Numbered from the stretch's first letter, positions 23,689 through 33,480 are shown. The stretch: DNA of 64,000 nucleotides from Castellaniella sp049650445 (GCF_049650445.1 NZ_JBASAD010000038.1:1-64000), one strand, 5' to 3'. Notes: a model not told the origin generated them from the letters alone. Made by a program: numbers and translations.

Positions 23689-24290
23689 GAGGGGGCTCCG
23701 ACGGGTTCGAGGTCCGCGCGGGGGGCGAGTTCCGGGGCGCGCAGGACATAGTCTTCCGGCATGTCCTTGAAGCCGACGACACGGCCGCCATGCCGCTCGG
23801 CGAAGGCGCGGGCATCCTCCAGCCGGGCGAAGGGCAGGGCGTCGGGCGCGCCCATGCCGCCCACCGTGCCGCTTTCGATCAGGTAATGGGCCGTGCGGGC
23901 GTCGATCCAGGCGTCTGTGGGCGGGTTGCCGTCCGGACCCGCGCGGCCCATGTCCTGCACGTAGATGGCGAGGACGGACTTGGGTTCCTCGGGCAGGATG
24001 GTGTAGGCGAAGACTTCGCGGATGGTGGAAAACCAGACCGGGACGTCCCGGTCGCGCAACAGGATCTGGCCTTTGGGGCCAATGTGTTCGTAGAGATTCA
24101 TACCGCAATAGTGGCCGACGGCCTCGTCGGTCATGGCCACGGGAGAAGGAGGAGGAGAGGACGCGTCCTGCTGGCCGCCGCAGCCGGCCAGCAGGGCCGC
24201 CAGTCCCAGGGCCGTGCCGGCCAGGGCCAGGCGCAGGGTGCGGGCGCGCGACGGGTGTGGGGATGCGGGGGAGTGATGCGCAAGAGTCAC
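23685..24290 (-). CDS. nosL: NosL copper-chaperone lipoprotein
   Basis: The 201-residue protein starts at a GTG (24290) that overlaps the nosY stop, giving translational coupling. The lipobox LLAGC places the mature protein on a lipid anchor facing the periplasm. HYCGMNLYEHIGPKGQI carries the conserved CGM copper-binding motif. NosL delivers Cu(I) for the CuZ site of NosZ, working with NosDFY. The C-terminus is longer than the minimal family and rich in charged residues. Confidence 0.9.
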   Translation of the reverse strand: MTLAHHSPASPHPSRARTLRLALAGTALGLAALLAGCGGQQDASSPPPSPVAMTDEAVGHYCGMNLYEHIGPKGQILLRDRDVPVWFSTIREVFAYTILPEEPKSVLAIYVQDMGRAGPDGNPPTDAWIDARTAHYLIESGTVGGMGAPDALPFARLEDARAFAERHGGRVVGFKDMPEDYVLRAPELAPRADLEPVGAPS

Positions 24291-25117
24291 AGCGCCCTCC
24301 GGTTGAAAGCCAGGGCCGCCAGACCAAAGGGTACGGCGATCCACAGAAGCTGGGCCAGCAGCAGGACGCTGGTGGACAGTGTCGCCTGGTCGCTCAGGCC
24401 GGCCATGCCGGCGAACATGGCGATGTTCTCGTGGCCGGTCAGGTTCAGCAGGCGATAGACGTCAGTCGGATTGAACAGCAGGATGGTGTTGAGCAGCGGG
24501 GCCGTGATGACCTGGCCCTGGTCGGCGACCAGCACGCCCAGCAGCGCCATGTCGTAGATCACCACCAGGAACAGCCAGACGCCGATGGCGATGCCGGCGG
24601 CTGTGGCGCGTTCCTGGACCAGCGCGCTGATCAGGTAGCCCAGCGACAGGAAGGAGGCGCCCAGCAGGATGCTGGCGAGGATCAGCAGGGCGAAGGGCGT
24701 CCAGGCTGTCAGGTCGAGTTCACCGTGCGCCAGTTGCAGCGTCAGTCCGGCGATGCCGTAGCCCGCTCCCGTGGCCAGTGCCAGGATGGCCAGGTGGCCC
24801 AGGAACTTGCCCATCATCACCTGTCGGCGCGCGACCGGGTAGCTGAGCAGCAGGGCCATGGTGCCGCGTTCGATCTCGCCCACGATGGCGTCGTAGGACA
24901 GCAGCATGGCGATCAGCGGGATCAGGAAGATCGACAGGCTGGACAGGCTGACGACCGTGACCGTCAGGGGATCGACCTTGACGGTGCCGGTCGGTGCGCT
25001 GCCCAGAAAGCCCAGCGACAGGGCCAGCATGGCCAGCAGCGCGGTGATGGCCAGTACCCAGCGGTTTCGCAGGCCGTCGCGGATTTCCTTGCGGATCAGG
25101 ATCAGGGTCGGGTTCAT
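24287..25117 (-). CDS. nosY: NosY ABC transporter permease
   Basis: The 276-residue protein has six membrane helices and the ABC-2 permease pattern: a first helix in GLRNRWVLAITALLAML and a conserved VGEIERGTMALLLSYPVARRQ region. With NosF it forms the inner-membrane ABC complex that works with NosD in maturing the copper-sulfide centre of NosZ. Its start overlaps the nosF stop by 4 bp and its stop overlaps the nosL start. Confidence 0.93.
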   Translation of the reverse strand: MNPTLILIRKEIRDGLRNRWVLAITALLAMLALSLGFLGSAPTGTVKVDPLTVTVVSLSSLSIFLIPLIAMLLSYDAIVGEIERGTMALLLSYPVARRQVMMGKFLGHLAILALATGAGYGIAGLTLQLAHGELDLTAWTPFALLILASILLGASFLSLGYLISALVQERATAAGIAIGVWLFLVVIYDMALLGVLVADQGQVITAPLLNTILLFNPTDVYRLLNLTGHENIAMFAGMAGLSDQATLSTSVLLLAQLLWIAVPFGLAALAFNRRAL

Positions 25118-26016
25118 GCGTCCTCCCGGCGCAGGAATTGCGCGTACATTTCGTCGAGACCGGGCTGTTCCAGTTCGATGTCGCGGATGTCGGGCAGTGC
25201 CTGAGCGTCGCGCAGCCGGTGCAGTTTGTCGGCTTCGGCGCAGGTGAATTCGATGCGGCCGGCACCGATGCGTCGCCAGCCGTCGGGTAGCTCGATGGGG
25301 TCGGTGTCCAGCGTCAGGCGGATGCGGACCGGCAGGTCGGCGTCGCGGCGCAGGTCCGACAGAGAGCCATCGGCAATCTTCTGGCCCTTGCGCATCACGA
25401 TGACGCGGTCGGCCTGGCCTTCGAGTTCGGCCAGGGCGTGGGTGGACAGCAGGATGGCGGCCCCGTCATCGCGCAGTTCGCGCACGATGTCGTAGAACAG
25501 CAGCCGCGAAGCCGGGTCCAGACCGGTGGTGGGCTCGTCCAGCAGCAGCACCCGGGGCGAACCGAGCAGCGCCTGGGCCAGGGCCAGGCGCTGGCGCATG
25601 CCTTTGGAATAGCCGCCCACGCGCCGCTTGGCGGCTTCGGCGATGCCGACACGCGACAGCAGGGCGGCGTTGCCGTCCGTGGGCAGGCCCTTGAGGCGGG
25701 CGTAGAAGTCCAGGGTCTCGGTGCCCGTCAGCGAGGGATGCAGGGCTACGGTTTCAGGCAGGTAGCCGATGTGGCGGCGGGCGCGGGCGGCGGCCGGCGT
25801 GCCGGCGGTTTCGCCCAGGACGCGCACCGAACCGGCCTCCGGACGGATCAGGCCCAGAATCAGCTTGATCAGGGTGCTTTTGCCTGCGCCGTTGTGGCCG
25901 GCCAGGATCACGCATTCGCCCGGTTCGATGAACAGGCTGACGTTGTCCACGGCGCGCAGCGCGGCGTAGCGTTTGGTGACCGATCTCAGTTCGATCGGGG
26001 GCGCCGTGACGGTCAT
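25114..26016 (-). CDS. nosF: NosF ABC transporter ATP-binding protein
   Basis: The protein has 300 residues. Walker A is GHNGAGKST (about residue 40), the signature is YSKGMRQRL and Walker B is VLLLDEPTTGLD, followed by the H-loop STHALAE. It drives the NosDFY complex for CuZ assembly. The start at 26016 overlaps the nosD stop by 4 bp; the frame upstream of it is a shadow of nosD. Confidence 0.94.
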   Translation of the reverse strand: MTVTAPPIELRSVTKRYAALRAVDNVSLFIEPGECVILAGHNGAGKSTLIKLILGLIRPEAGSVRVLGETAGTPAAARARRHIGYLPETVALHPSLTGTETLDFYARLKGLPTDGNAALLSRVGIAEAAKRRVGGYSKGMRQRLALAQALLGSPRVLLLDEPTTGLDPASRLLFYDIVRELRDDGAAILLSTHALAELEGQADRVIVMRKGQKIADGSLSDLRRDADLPVRIRLTLDTDPIELPDGWRRIGAGRIEFTCAEADKLHRLRDAQALPDIRDIELEQPGLDEMYAQFLRREDA

Positions 26017-27299
26017 GGCAGGTCCTCGAATTTTTTCAGGGTCGGCGTGGCCGGCACCCCCATCAGGGGGGCGCTGTCGATCACGCCGCCGGGCAGGATC
26101 GCGGGAAACTGGGACTGAGCCCAGCGGACGATGGACACGGCCGGGCTGTTGAGCAGCAGCCGCGCATTGGGCGCGCGCCAGACGACCTGATCGATCAGGC
26201 CGTTGGGGCGGTAGGCGGTGTCGGCAATGCCGTCGCCGTCCAGGTCGAAGGCGGACAGGTCGGACCAGTAGTTGCCGCGTCCCGCCTGCGACCATTCCAG
26301 GAAGCGGGTACCGACATATTTCACCTGGTTCTGGTTGCCGACGAAGGCGTTGCCGTGGATGCGGTTGCCTTCGGAACCGGTGTAGTGCACGCCGATGCCG
26401 CAGTCCTGGAAATGGTTATTGGCGAGTTCGTTCAGGTTGGCGTTGTAGACGAACACGCATTTGTCGGCGCGCACGATGACGTTGTCATCGATCGCTGAAT
26501 CGTCTGTGGCATTGAGCATCAGGCCCTGCTGGGTGCTGTCCACGGCGATGTTGCCGCGCACGGTCAGGCGGCGCGAGAACATGATGGCGTAGCCGATTTC
26601 GTTGCCGCGCGACACGTTGTCGCTGACCTCGCTGTCGTTGGTGTACATGTAGTGCACCGCATAGCGCAGGTTGTGAAACACGTTGCGGCTGAAAACGTTT
26701 TCGCGGCTGTTGTTCGAGAAGATGCCGTCGCGGCCTTCGGAAATGTCGTTGTCCAGCACCTTGGAGCCGGGCGCGTTCCAGACGGTCACGCCGTTGCCGC
26801 GTTCGTTCACGCGCAGACCGGTGTTGCCGACGATGCGGTTGCGTTCCACCAGGGCATCGCGCACGCCCCACAGGTAGACGCCGACGGAGTTGTCGATGAT
26901 GTCGTTGTCCGCGATGTGGGCGCGGGCAGCGGTCTTGTCCAGGAAGATGCCGGCGTCCATGTCGGGCAGACTCAGGCCCGAATGGCGGACGGTCAGGTGG
27001 CGCAGGGTGACGTCCTCGGCCTGGACCCAGAGGGTGCGGCCGGTGCGCTCGCCCAGGATGCGGGCACTGCGGTCATCCGGACCTTGCAGGGTCAGGGGTT
27101 TGTCGATCACCAGGTTGCCGGGGTAGTCCCCCGGCGCCAGGTGCAGCACGTCGCCCGGCGCCGCCGCCGCGATGGCGGCCCGCAGGTCGGAACCTGCAGG
27201 CACGTCGATCTCGGCGCCGTGCGCCGCCCCGGCGCCGGCGATCAGGCTCGCCAGCGAGAGAACAAAAGAAACCAGGGCGATCGGGTGACGCATGAACAT
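26013..27299 (-). CDS. nosD: NosD periplasmic copper-site assembly protein
   Basis: The 428-residue protein begins with a Sec signal peptide (RHPIALVSFVLSLASLIAG, cleaved near AAHGA). The rest is a right-handed beta-helix with repeated parallel beta-helix (PbH1) rungs such as NDIIDNSVGVYLW and NRIVGNTGLRV. NosD joins NosFY and NosL in building the CuZ cluster. The start is uncertain: ATGs at 27317 (overlapping the nosZ stop), 27299 (AAGG four bases upstream) and 27293 are all possible, and 27299 is chosen on the ribosome-binding site. Confidence 0.92.
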   Translation of the reverse strand: MFMRHPIALVSFVLSLASLIAGAGAAHGAEIDVPAGSDLRAAIAAAAPGDVLHLAPGDYPGNLVIDKPLTLQGPDDRSARILGERTGRTLWVQAEDVTLRHLTVRHSGLSLPDMDAGIFLDKTAARAHIADNDIIDNSVGVYLWGVRDALVERNRIVGNTGLRVNERGNGVTVWNAPGSKVLDNDISEGRDGIFSNNSRENVFSRNVFHNLRYAVHYMYTNDSEVSDNVSRGNEIGYAIMFSRRLTVRGNIAVDSTQQGLMLNATDDSAIDDNVIVRADKCVFVYNANLNELANNHFQDCGIGVHYTGSEGNRIHGNAFVGNQNQVKYVGTRFLEWSQAGRGNYWSDLSAFDLDGDGIADTAYRPNGLIDQVVWRAPNARLLLNSPAVSIVRWAQSQFPAILPGGVIDSAPLMGVPATPTLKKFEDLP

Positions 27300-27316
27300 C
27301 AAACCTTCTATGGACA

Positions 27317-29221
27317 TCAAGCCTTCTTCGGCTTGACGTACATCTGGCCCGACATTTCCATGTGCAGGGCGTGGCAGAACCACTGGCAATAGTACCAGTG
27401 CACGCCCGGACGCGAGGCCTTGAAGGTGACCGAGGAGGTCGCCTGCGGTCCGATTTCCATGGCGATGCCGTAGCCACCCAAGGTGAAGCCGTGGGTCAGG
27501 TCCTCGATGCGCTCCATGTTGGTGACCACGACGGTGACTTCGTCACCCTCGTTGACCTCGAAGCTGGGCAGGCTGAACACCGGCGCGATGGCGACCATGT
27601 AGACGCGCACCTTGTTGCCGTCGCGGATGACGTTGGCGGCGGACTCCAGGGTGACGCCGTCCTTGGCGGCCATCTGGCGGGCGTCTTCCCACATGGGGTC
27701 GTTGCGATCCCAGATGTGCAGCGGGCGGACCTTGGAGCGGTGCACCAGCAGCATGTCGTGCGGCTCGGCAAAGCTGGGGCCGTCGTGCACCAGCTTCATC
27801 TCGTCGCCGGAGATGTCGATCAACTGGTCGTTTTCCGGCTTCAGGGGGCCGACGTTCAGGAAGCGGTCCTTGGAGAACTTGTTCAGCGACACCAGCCACT
27901 TGCCGTCGGCTTCCTTGGTTTCGCCCATGGTGGTGTGGTTGTGGCCGGGCTGGTAGTGCACGTCGATCTTCTGGATGATGGGATCGACCTTCTCGCCCTT
28001 GTAGGCCTGCTTGGCCTTCTCGATGTTCCACTTGCACATCTGGCTGTCGATGAACAGCGTGGTGTAGGCGTTGCCGCGGCCGTCGAAGGCCGTGTGCAGA
28101 GGGCCCAGGCCCAGTTGCGGCTCGGCGACGACCACGTCGCGTTCCTTGATCTTGCCGGCGAACAGGTCGTCGAGCTTGCGCACGTCGATGACGGTGACGG
28201 TGGGCGAGAGCTTGCCGTTGAACACCACGTGGATGCCGTCGGGCGCGGCGTTGCAGCCGTGCGGCGAATTGGGCACCGGGATGTAGCGCGTGTATTTCGA
28301 ACCCTTGCGGCCGTCGATGACGGGCACGCCGTTCATTTCCTTGAAGTCGCCGTTCTTGACGGCCTCTTCGATGAGCTTGATGTTGAACACCACCGCCCAA
28401 TCCTGCTCGTTGGCGGACATTTCGGTGACGCTCAGGCCCTTCTCGGAGTTGTAGCAGGTGGCGAAGGAATACTTGCCCTGGTAGTCGGCGTCGCCGTTGT
28501 CCAGGTTGCCGTCCACCAGCACCTGCCAGGCCACCTTCATGGTCTCGCCGTCCACGGCGGTGTAGATGGCCCAGAAGTTCTTCTTCGGGTCGTCCATCAC
28601 GGAACCGTCGTTGGGCAGCGGCACGATGTGCTCGCCGTTGCAGAAGACGTAGCCGGTCTTCGGATAGCGCTGAGGGCGCAGGCCGTGGATGCCGTCGGCG
28701 TTGGGGATCTCGATGATCTTGTCGGTCTTCATCACGTCGCAGCGGATGCGGGCCACGCGGGTGTTGGCCTTGTCGTTGATGAAGATGTAGCGCCCGTCAT
28801 AGGTGTTGTCCGTGAAGGACATGTGCGGGTGGTGCGCGTCGCCGTTGGGGAAGGTGCCGCCGATGGAGTCGACGTAGGCCTTGGTGGCAGGCGTCAGGCC
28901 TTCGTTCAGGATCTTCAGGCTTTCGTTGGTGCGGCCCCAGCCCGTGGCGCTGCACATGTTGAAGACCGGGATGCGCAGCAGTTCGCGCATGGACGGCAGG
29001 CCCAGGATGCGGACTTCGCCCGACTGGCCGCTGGAGTTGAAGGCATAGTATTCGTCCAGTTCACCGGGGGCGACCTCGACGCTTTGATGGCCCTTCTTCT
29101 TGTCGTCCTTGGCATTGGCCGTCAGGTGGGTCGCGCCGACGGCGGCAGCCCCCGTCAGTGCGGCGGTGCCGAGGAATCCTCGCCGGCTCAGGCCGGATTT
29201 GTCGCTGGTGTGGTCGGACAT
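27317..29221 (-). CDS. nosZ: Nitrous-oxide reductase NosZ (clade I, Tat-exported)
   Basis: The 634-residue protein has a Tat signal (SRRGFLG, about residues 12-18), a seven-bladed propeller that holds the CuZ cluster, and a C-terminal cupredoxin with CuA ligands Cys612, Cys616, His620 and Met623 in CQWFCHALHMEM. It reduces N2O to N2 in the periplasm, the last step of denitrification. The Tat signal and the nosR-linked operon mark clade I. The start at 29221 fits the signal peptide. It lies 59 bp after nosR. Confidence 0.97.
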   Translation of the reverse strand: MSDHTSDKSGLSRRGFLGTAALTGAAAVGATHLTANAKDDKKKGHQSVEVAPGELDEYYAFNSSGQSGEVRILGLPSMRELLRIPVFNMCSATGWGRTNESLKILNEGLTPATKAYVDSIGGTFPNGDAHHPHMSFTDNTYDGRYIFINDKANTRVARIRCDVMKTDKIIEIPNADGIHGLRPQRYPKTGYVFCNGEHIVPLPNDGSVMDDPKKNFWAIYTAVDGETMKVAWQVLVDGNLDNGDADYQGKYSFATCYNSEKGLSVTEMSANEQDWAVVFNIKLIEEAVKNGDFKEMNGVPVIDGRKGSKYTRYIPVPNSPHGCNAAPDGIHVVFNGKLSPTVTVIDVRKLDDLFAGKIKERDVVVAEPQLGLGPLHTAFDGRGNAYTTLFIDSQMCKWNIEKAKQAYKGEKVDPIIQKIDVHYQPGHNHTTMGETKEADGKWLVSLNKFSKDRFLNVGPLKPENDQLIDISGDEMKLVHDGPSFAEPHDMLLVHRSKVRPLHIWDRNDPMWEDARQMAAKDGVTLESAANVIRDGNKVRVYMVAIAPVFSLPSFEVNEGDEVTVVVTNMERIEDLTHGFTLGGYGIAMEIGPQATSSVTFKASRPGVHWYYCQWFCHALHMEMSGQMYVKPKKA

Positions 29222-29280
29222 GGTGTTCTCCCTAGGGTTGTGTAGGCATAACGCCCGGGCTCGATGGCCGGGGTTGGGCG

Positions 29281-31632
29281 CTATGGGTTCGACGAAATGG
29301 GTTCTGAGTCGGACGGGTCGCGCGGGCGCACGGTCGGTTTGCGGCTGGCGACGATCTCGCCCGGAATGCCGGCGTCCGGCGGCGGCGCCTTGTGGCGCTT
29401 GAGCTTGGCGTTCTTCTGGATCAGGTGCGGGCAGCGCTTTTCGTTGTGATAGAGCTGCTGGCAGTTCAGGCACTGGATGCACTCGTTCGGATTGATGTCG
29501 CCTTCCGGGTTGATGGCCTGCACGGGGCAGTCCACGGCGCACAGTTGGCAGGGGTTGCCGCAGGTCTTGTAGCGGCGCAGCCAGTCGAAAATCCGCAGTC
29601 GCGCGGGGATCGCCAGGGCGGCACCCAGCGGGCACAGGTAGCGGCAGTAGAAGCGCTCGATGAACAGCCCGGCCAGCAGCAGCACGGCGGCGAAGATCAC
29701 GAACGGCCAGTCGCGCACGAACTTCAGGATGATCGCGGTCTTGAAGGGTTCGACTTCGGCGAATTTTTCCGCCGTGCCCAGTTCGTACAGCGAGATGCCG
29801 AACAGAATCAGGAAAATCAGGTATTTCAGGCCGGCCAGGCGGGTGTTCAGGCCGTGCGGCACCTTGATCTGGGGTACGCGCAGTTTCTGCGCGACCTGGT
29901 TGGTCAGTTCCTGCAGGGCGCCAAAGGGACACAGCCAGCCGCAGAACGCGCCGCGGTTCCAGAACAGCAGGGACATCGCCGTGGCGATCCACAGGATGAA
30001 CACGATCGGGTCCATCAGGAAGTATTCCCAACTGAAGTCCGTGCGCAGCGATGTGGTGAACGTCAGCACGTTCACAACCGAGAGTTGCGCCTGGGCGTAC
30101 CAGCCGATCCAGAACAGCGTGAAGATCAGGAACACCGTGCGGAAGCGCCGGTAGAAGACCTCGTGCTTGACGATCTGGTTCTGGAAGAAGAACACCATGA
30201 TCAGGGTCAGCAGCGCGATCGAGATGATGATGATCTGCACGGTCTTGGCGACCCAGATCTGCTTCCACAGCGGGGGGGCCGCGTCGAGCTCGTCGTCGAA
30301 CGGGACGGCCTGGGCTGCGTCTGCCGGGGCGCTGGTCTGCGCGGCCGGCGCCGGCGCGTCGAGCTTGGTGTAGGCCTGCGGCAGGGTGTAGTTCAGGTTG
30401 AAGGCGGTGAAGGCCTTTTCCTTGACGTTGATGACGCGCTGCACCATCAGTTGCAGGCGCCAGGGCTCGGTCGGATCGAAGAGGGCGTCCGTGGGCACGG
30501 TGAACAGCGCGATTTCCTTGAACCGGGGGGCGCCGGCCGCCATCAGGTCGGCCAGGCGCTGGTGATCCAGATCGGTGAAGTGGAAGCTGTTTTCTTCCTG
30601 GACGACTTCGATGCGGTCGAAGACCCCGCCGCGCACGTAGCCCGAACCCTTGAAAGAGTAAGAACCGTTGCCTGCGATCAGAACCGCCTGCTGGCCGGGC
30701 TTGAGCCGGTCGCGCAGATAGTTGTATTCGGCGTCGCCCAGCAGGCTGCGGCCGATGCCGGGGGCGCTGACCAGGGCGGCGTACAGGTCGATGAAGGTGT
30801 CGTCGGGCTCGCCCGGCTCGGGGCGGTCGGTGGCGCCCGCCCGGCCGCTTTCCTCGAAGGCGCGGTTGACGTCGGCCACGCTGACGTGCAGGTTGGCGAC
30901 CGCGCCGTTGGCCAGCAAGGCGTCCCAGGACTGGATGTCCGCTTTTTCCATGTCCAGGCTGCGCTTTTGCGCCTGGACGGCCTGGGCGGCACCGCCTTCG
31001 CGGCCGATGCCGTGGTGGCGCGCCATGGCCATGACCGAGCGCGTCAGGCTGTCGCCGATGACCATCAGGGTCACGGTGGCGCCGCTGATGATGTCCACCG
31101 GCGGCGGGGCGCCCGGGCGCGGCGGCTCCTTGATGTAGTTCTTGCCGACGTAGCCGTCGATGAAGGCCTGCACCTTGGTTTCGGGGATGCCGATCAGCAC
31201 GATGGGCTCGTGGTGTTCGACCAGCCGGGCGCTGAGGATTTCACCCTCCGGGGACAGGCCTACGAGCACGTCGATGGGCTTGCTGGAATAGCCCCGGGTG
31301 TTGACGGCGTCCGTGGTCACATAGGCATAGCCCGTCAGCGTGTCGCCCTTGTAGGCGCGGGCGATCGCAGGCTTGCCCTCCGGGGGGCCGAAGCGATCCG
31401 CGCCCGGGACGATGTCGCCGGGCTTGAATTTGCCCAGAAAGGCTTCCAGCCGCGAATCGGCACCGACAGAGGTGCCGCTCTGGCCGAACTTGTACGCTTG
31501 CTGCGCGCCGGGCGCTGCCGCATGGGTCGCCCCGGCGGGCGGGGCGATCAGACAGGACCACAACAGGAACAGGAAAACGATCCAGATCAGGCTGAAGGGC
31601 CGTGACTGTCGAGGTGTGGCGAAGCGGCGCAT
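29281..31632 (-). CDS. nosR: NosR electron donor/regulator of nitrous-oxide reductase
   Basis: The protein has 783 residues from the start used here, in order: an N-terminal membrane segment or signal, a periplasmic FMN-binding domain (SGATVTLMVIGDSLT, with Thr as the likely flavin attachment site), further helices, then CxxxCP motifs (CGWLCPFGAL, CRYLCPLGAA) and two 4Fe-4S motifs (CGNPCQLCAVDCP, CIQCLNCQQLYH). It moves electrons from quinol to NosZ. The frame also opens at 31668, but an FNR-like box centred at 31701 would place transcription start near 31660, favouring 31632. Neither start has a good ribosome-binding site. Confidence 0.93.
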   Translation of the reverse strand: MRRFATPRQSRPFSLIWIVFLFLLWSCLIAPPAGATHAAAPGAQQAYKFGQSGTSVGADSRLEAFLGKFKPGDIVPGADRFGPPEGKPAIARAYKGDTLTGYAYVTTDAVNTRGYSSKPIDVLVGLSPEGEILSARLVEHHEPIVLIGIPETKVQAFIDGYVGKNYIKEPPRPGAPPPVDIISGATVTLMVIGDSLTRSVMAMARHHGIGREGGAAQAVQAQKRSLDMEKADIQSWDALLANGAVANLHVSVADVNRAFEESGRAGATDRPEPGEPDDTFIDLYAALVSAPGIGRSLLGDAEYNYLRDRLKPGQQAVLIAGNGSYSFKGSGYVRGGVFDRIEVVQEENSFHFTDLDHQRLADLMAAGAPRFKEIALFTVPTDALFDPTEPWRLQLMVQRVINVKEKAFTAFNLNYTLPQAYTKLDAPAPAAQTSAPADAAQAVPFDDELDAAPPLWKQIWVAKTVQIIIISIALLTLIMVFFFQNQIVKHEVFYRRFRTVFLIFTLFWIGWYAQAQLSVVNVLTFTTSLRTDFSWEYFLMDPIVFILWIATAMSLLFWNRGAFCGWLCPFGALQELTNQVAQKLRVPQIKVPHGLNTRLAGLKYLIFLILFGISLYELGTAEKFAEVEPFKTAIILKFVRDWPFVIFAAVLLLAGLFIERFYCRYLCPLGAALAIPARLRIFDWLRRYKTCGNPCQLCAVDCPVQAINPEGDINPNECIQCLNCQQLYHNEKRCPHLIQKNAKLKRHKAPPPDAGIPGEIVASRKPTVRPRDPSDSEPISSNP

Positions 31633-31694
31633 GCAGAAGTCGGGATGATGGCGAGAAGATGCCATCATCCTAGTCGCCGGGGGCGGCCCCGTTC

Positions 31695-31708
31695 TTGCGC
31701 TGGATCAA
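31695..31708. promoter_or_regulatory. FNR/Dnr-like box upstream of nosR
   Basis: On the minus strand TTGAT-CCAG-CGCAA matches one full half-site of the TTGAT-N4-ATCAA consensus and 3 of 5 in the other. nosR promoters are typically activated by FNR/Dnr-type regulators under low oxygen and NO. The centre is about 70 bp from the start used and 33 bp from the longer start. Confidence 0.5.
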
Positions 31709-31755
31709 GGAAGGTTAAAACAAGCTGAATGCGCCGGGAGCGGCCTGAATCCGGT

Positions 31756-32421
31756 TCAGGCCCGGACTTTGGCCGCTTTTGGCCTGAGTTCCGGTTTTGG
31801 TTTCGGCTTTGGTGCCCGGCTGACGGCCGGGTGGCCCGGGATGTAGAAGCGCAAGGGCTTGGTGGCCCATTCTCCCGCGTAGTCCACTCCGATGCGCGGG
31901 CCGGCGACCGTGTCGGTGGGGGCGGGGGCGTCGTCCCGGGCGAGCCATAAGGTGTCGCCGCACAGGTCGATGCCGTAGTGGTCCAGGGTCACGCCCATGG
32001 CGCGGCATAGCCGGCCGGGGCCACTGGTGGAGGCGTCCAGCCCCTGCACGGGCGCCAGGGCGCGCAGCAGCACGGCCGTGCCGCTGCCCTCGGGGCCGGC
32101 GACCACGTTCATGCAGTGGTACATGCCGTAGATCAGGTAGACGTAGGCGTGACCCGGCGGTCCGAACATGGCTTTGGTGCGCGCCGTGCGTCCGCGCGAG
32201 GTGTGGGCCGCCAGATCGCCGGGGCCCAGGTAGGCTTCGACTTCGACGATGCGGCCGATGCGCCGGCCGTCCGGCGTGTCATGCACCAGCAGGCGGCCCA
32301 ACAGGTCGCGGGCCAAGGTTTCGGCGGGGCGGTCGTAAAAGGCGCGGTCCAGCCGACGATAGTCGCCCTGGATCGGATCCTCAGGCGTGACGAGCCGGGC
32401 AAGCTGGGTGGGACTGAGCAT
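31756..32421 (-). CDS. DNA-3-methyladenine glycosylase, AAG/MPG type
   Basis: The 221-residue protein belongs to the mammalian-type alkyladenine glycosylase family. VEVEAYLGPGDLAAHTSRGRT contains the catalytic Glu, and NKAMFGPPGHAYVYLIYGMYHCMNVV-type residues form the DNA-intercalating loop (Tyr in YGMYHC). It excises alkylated purines and starts base-excision repair. The C-terminus is a basic Lys/Pro tail. Its neighbour on the same strand is an adenine deaminase gene 18 bp upstream, so the two may be co-transcribed. Confidence 0.92.
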   Translation of the reverse strand: MLSPTQLARLVTPEDPIQGDYRRLDRAFYDRPAETLARDLLGRLLVHDTPDGRRIGRIVEVEAYLGPGDLAAHTSRGRTARTKAMFGPPGHAYVYLIYGMYHCMNVVAGPEGSGTAVLLRALAPVQGLDASTSGPGRLCRAMGVTLDHYGIDLCGDTLWLARDDAPAPTDTVAGPRIGVDYAGEWATKPLRFYIPGHPAVSRAPKPKPKPELRPKAAKVRA

Positions 32422-32439
32422 CGTGTGTCCAGGGAAGTT

Positions 32440-33480
32440 TCAGCCTTGACCCGCCGCGACCGACAGCCGATCCAGCAGGCCGGCCTGTTCTGCCGACGGC
32501 AGGAACGAGGCTTTCAGGCTGTTGGCGGCCAGCGTGACCAGTTCGTCACGCGACAGGTCCAGGGCGTCGGCGCTGGCGATGTAGTTGTCCAGCACGTAGC
32601 CGCCGAAATAGGCCGGGTCGTCGGAATTCAGCGTCACGACCGCGCCTGCGCGCAGCAGCTTGGCCAGATTGTGATCGCGCAGATGGTGGACCACGCCCAG
32701 TTTCAGGTTCGACAGGGGGCAGACGGTCAGGGGCACGCGGCGCCGGATCAGATCCTGCAGCAGTGCGGGGTCTTCGCTGCTGCGCACGCCATGGTCGATG
32801 CGGGCGACCTTGAGGGTGTCCAGGGCGCTGCGCACGTAGGCGGGCGGGCCTTCTTCACCTGCATGGGCCACCAGGCGAAAGCCCAGTCCGGCGCAGCGGG
32901 CATAGACCCGGGCGAATTTTTCCGGCGGGTTGCCGCGCTCGGATGAATCCAGGCCGATGCCGATCCACAGGTCGGCGTAGGCCTCGCGCAGGGGCAGGGC
33001 GGCCTCCAGCGTGGCGAAGGCCTCGTCCTCGGACAGGTGGCGCAGAAAGCTGAGCAGCAGATAGCCGCTGATCCCCAGTGTGTCGCGGGCCTCGCGCAGG
33101 GCGCGGGCCAGCCCGGCGAACACGGTCTCCAGTGCGATGCCGCGTCGGGTGTGCGTCTGGGGGTCGAACATGAGTTCGGCGTGGACGACGCCGTCGGCCT
33201 GTGCGCGGCGCAGGTAAGCCATGGTCAGGTCGTAGAAGTCCTGTTCCGTGATGAGGACGCCGGCGCCTGCGTAATACAGATCCAGGAAGGACTGCAGGTC
33301 CGTGAACTGGTAGGCGTCGCGCACGGCCTGGACGTCGGTGTAGGGCAGGGCAATGCCGTTGCGCTCGGCCAGCTCGAACATCATTTCCGGTTCGAGCGTG
33401 CCTTCGATGTGCAGGTGCAGTTCGGCCTTGGGCAGGGCGCGCAGCCATGCATGCCATTCATGATCGGGAGAGGCGGCCAT
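32440..33480 (-). CDS. Adenine deaminase, adenosine-deaminase-like family
   Basis: The 346-residue metal-dependent hydrolase has PKAELHLHIEGTLEP (metal-binding His pair) at the start, HAGEEG as the catalytic motif, and LNSDDPAYFGGY near the C-terminus holding the metal-binding Asp. The FLDLYYAGAGVLITEQDFYDL and FDPQTHTRRGI segments favour the adenine deaminase branch over adenosine deaminase. It converts adenine to hypoxanthine in purine salvage. The start at 33480 matches family members; the 16 codons upstream lack similarity. Confidence 0.85.
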   Translation of the reverse strand: MAASPDHEWHAWLRALPKAELHLHIEGTLEPEMMFELAERNGIALPYTDVQAVRDAYQFTDLQSFLDLYYAGAGVLITEQDFYDLTMAYLRRAQADGVVHAELMFDPQTHTRRGIALETVFAGLARALREARDTLGISGYLLLSFLRHLSEDEAFATLEAALPLREAYADLWIGIGLDSSERGNPPEKFARVYARCAGLGFRLVAHAGEEGPPAYVRSALDTLKVARIDHGVRSSEDPALLQDLIRRRVPLTVCPLSNLKLGVVHHLRDHNLAKLLRAGAVVTLNSDDPAYFGGYVLDNYIASADALDLSRDELVTLAANSLKASFLPSAEQAGLLDRLSVAAGQG

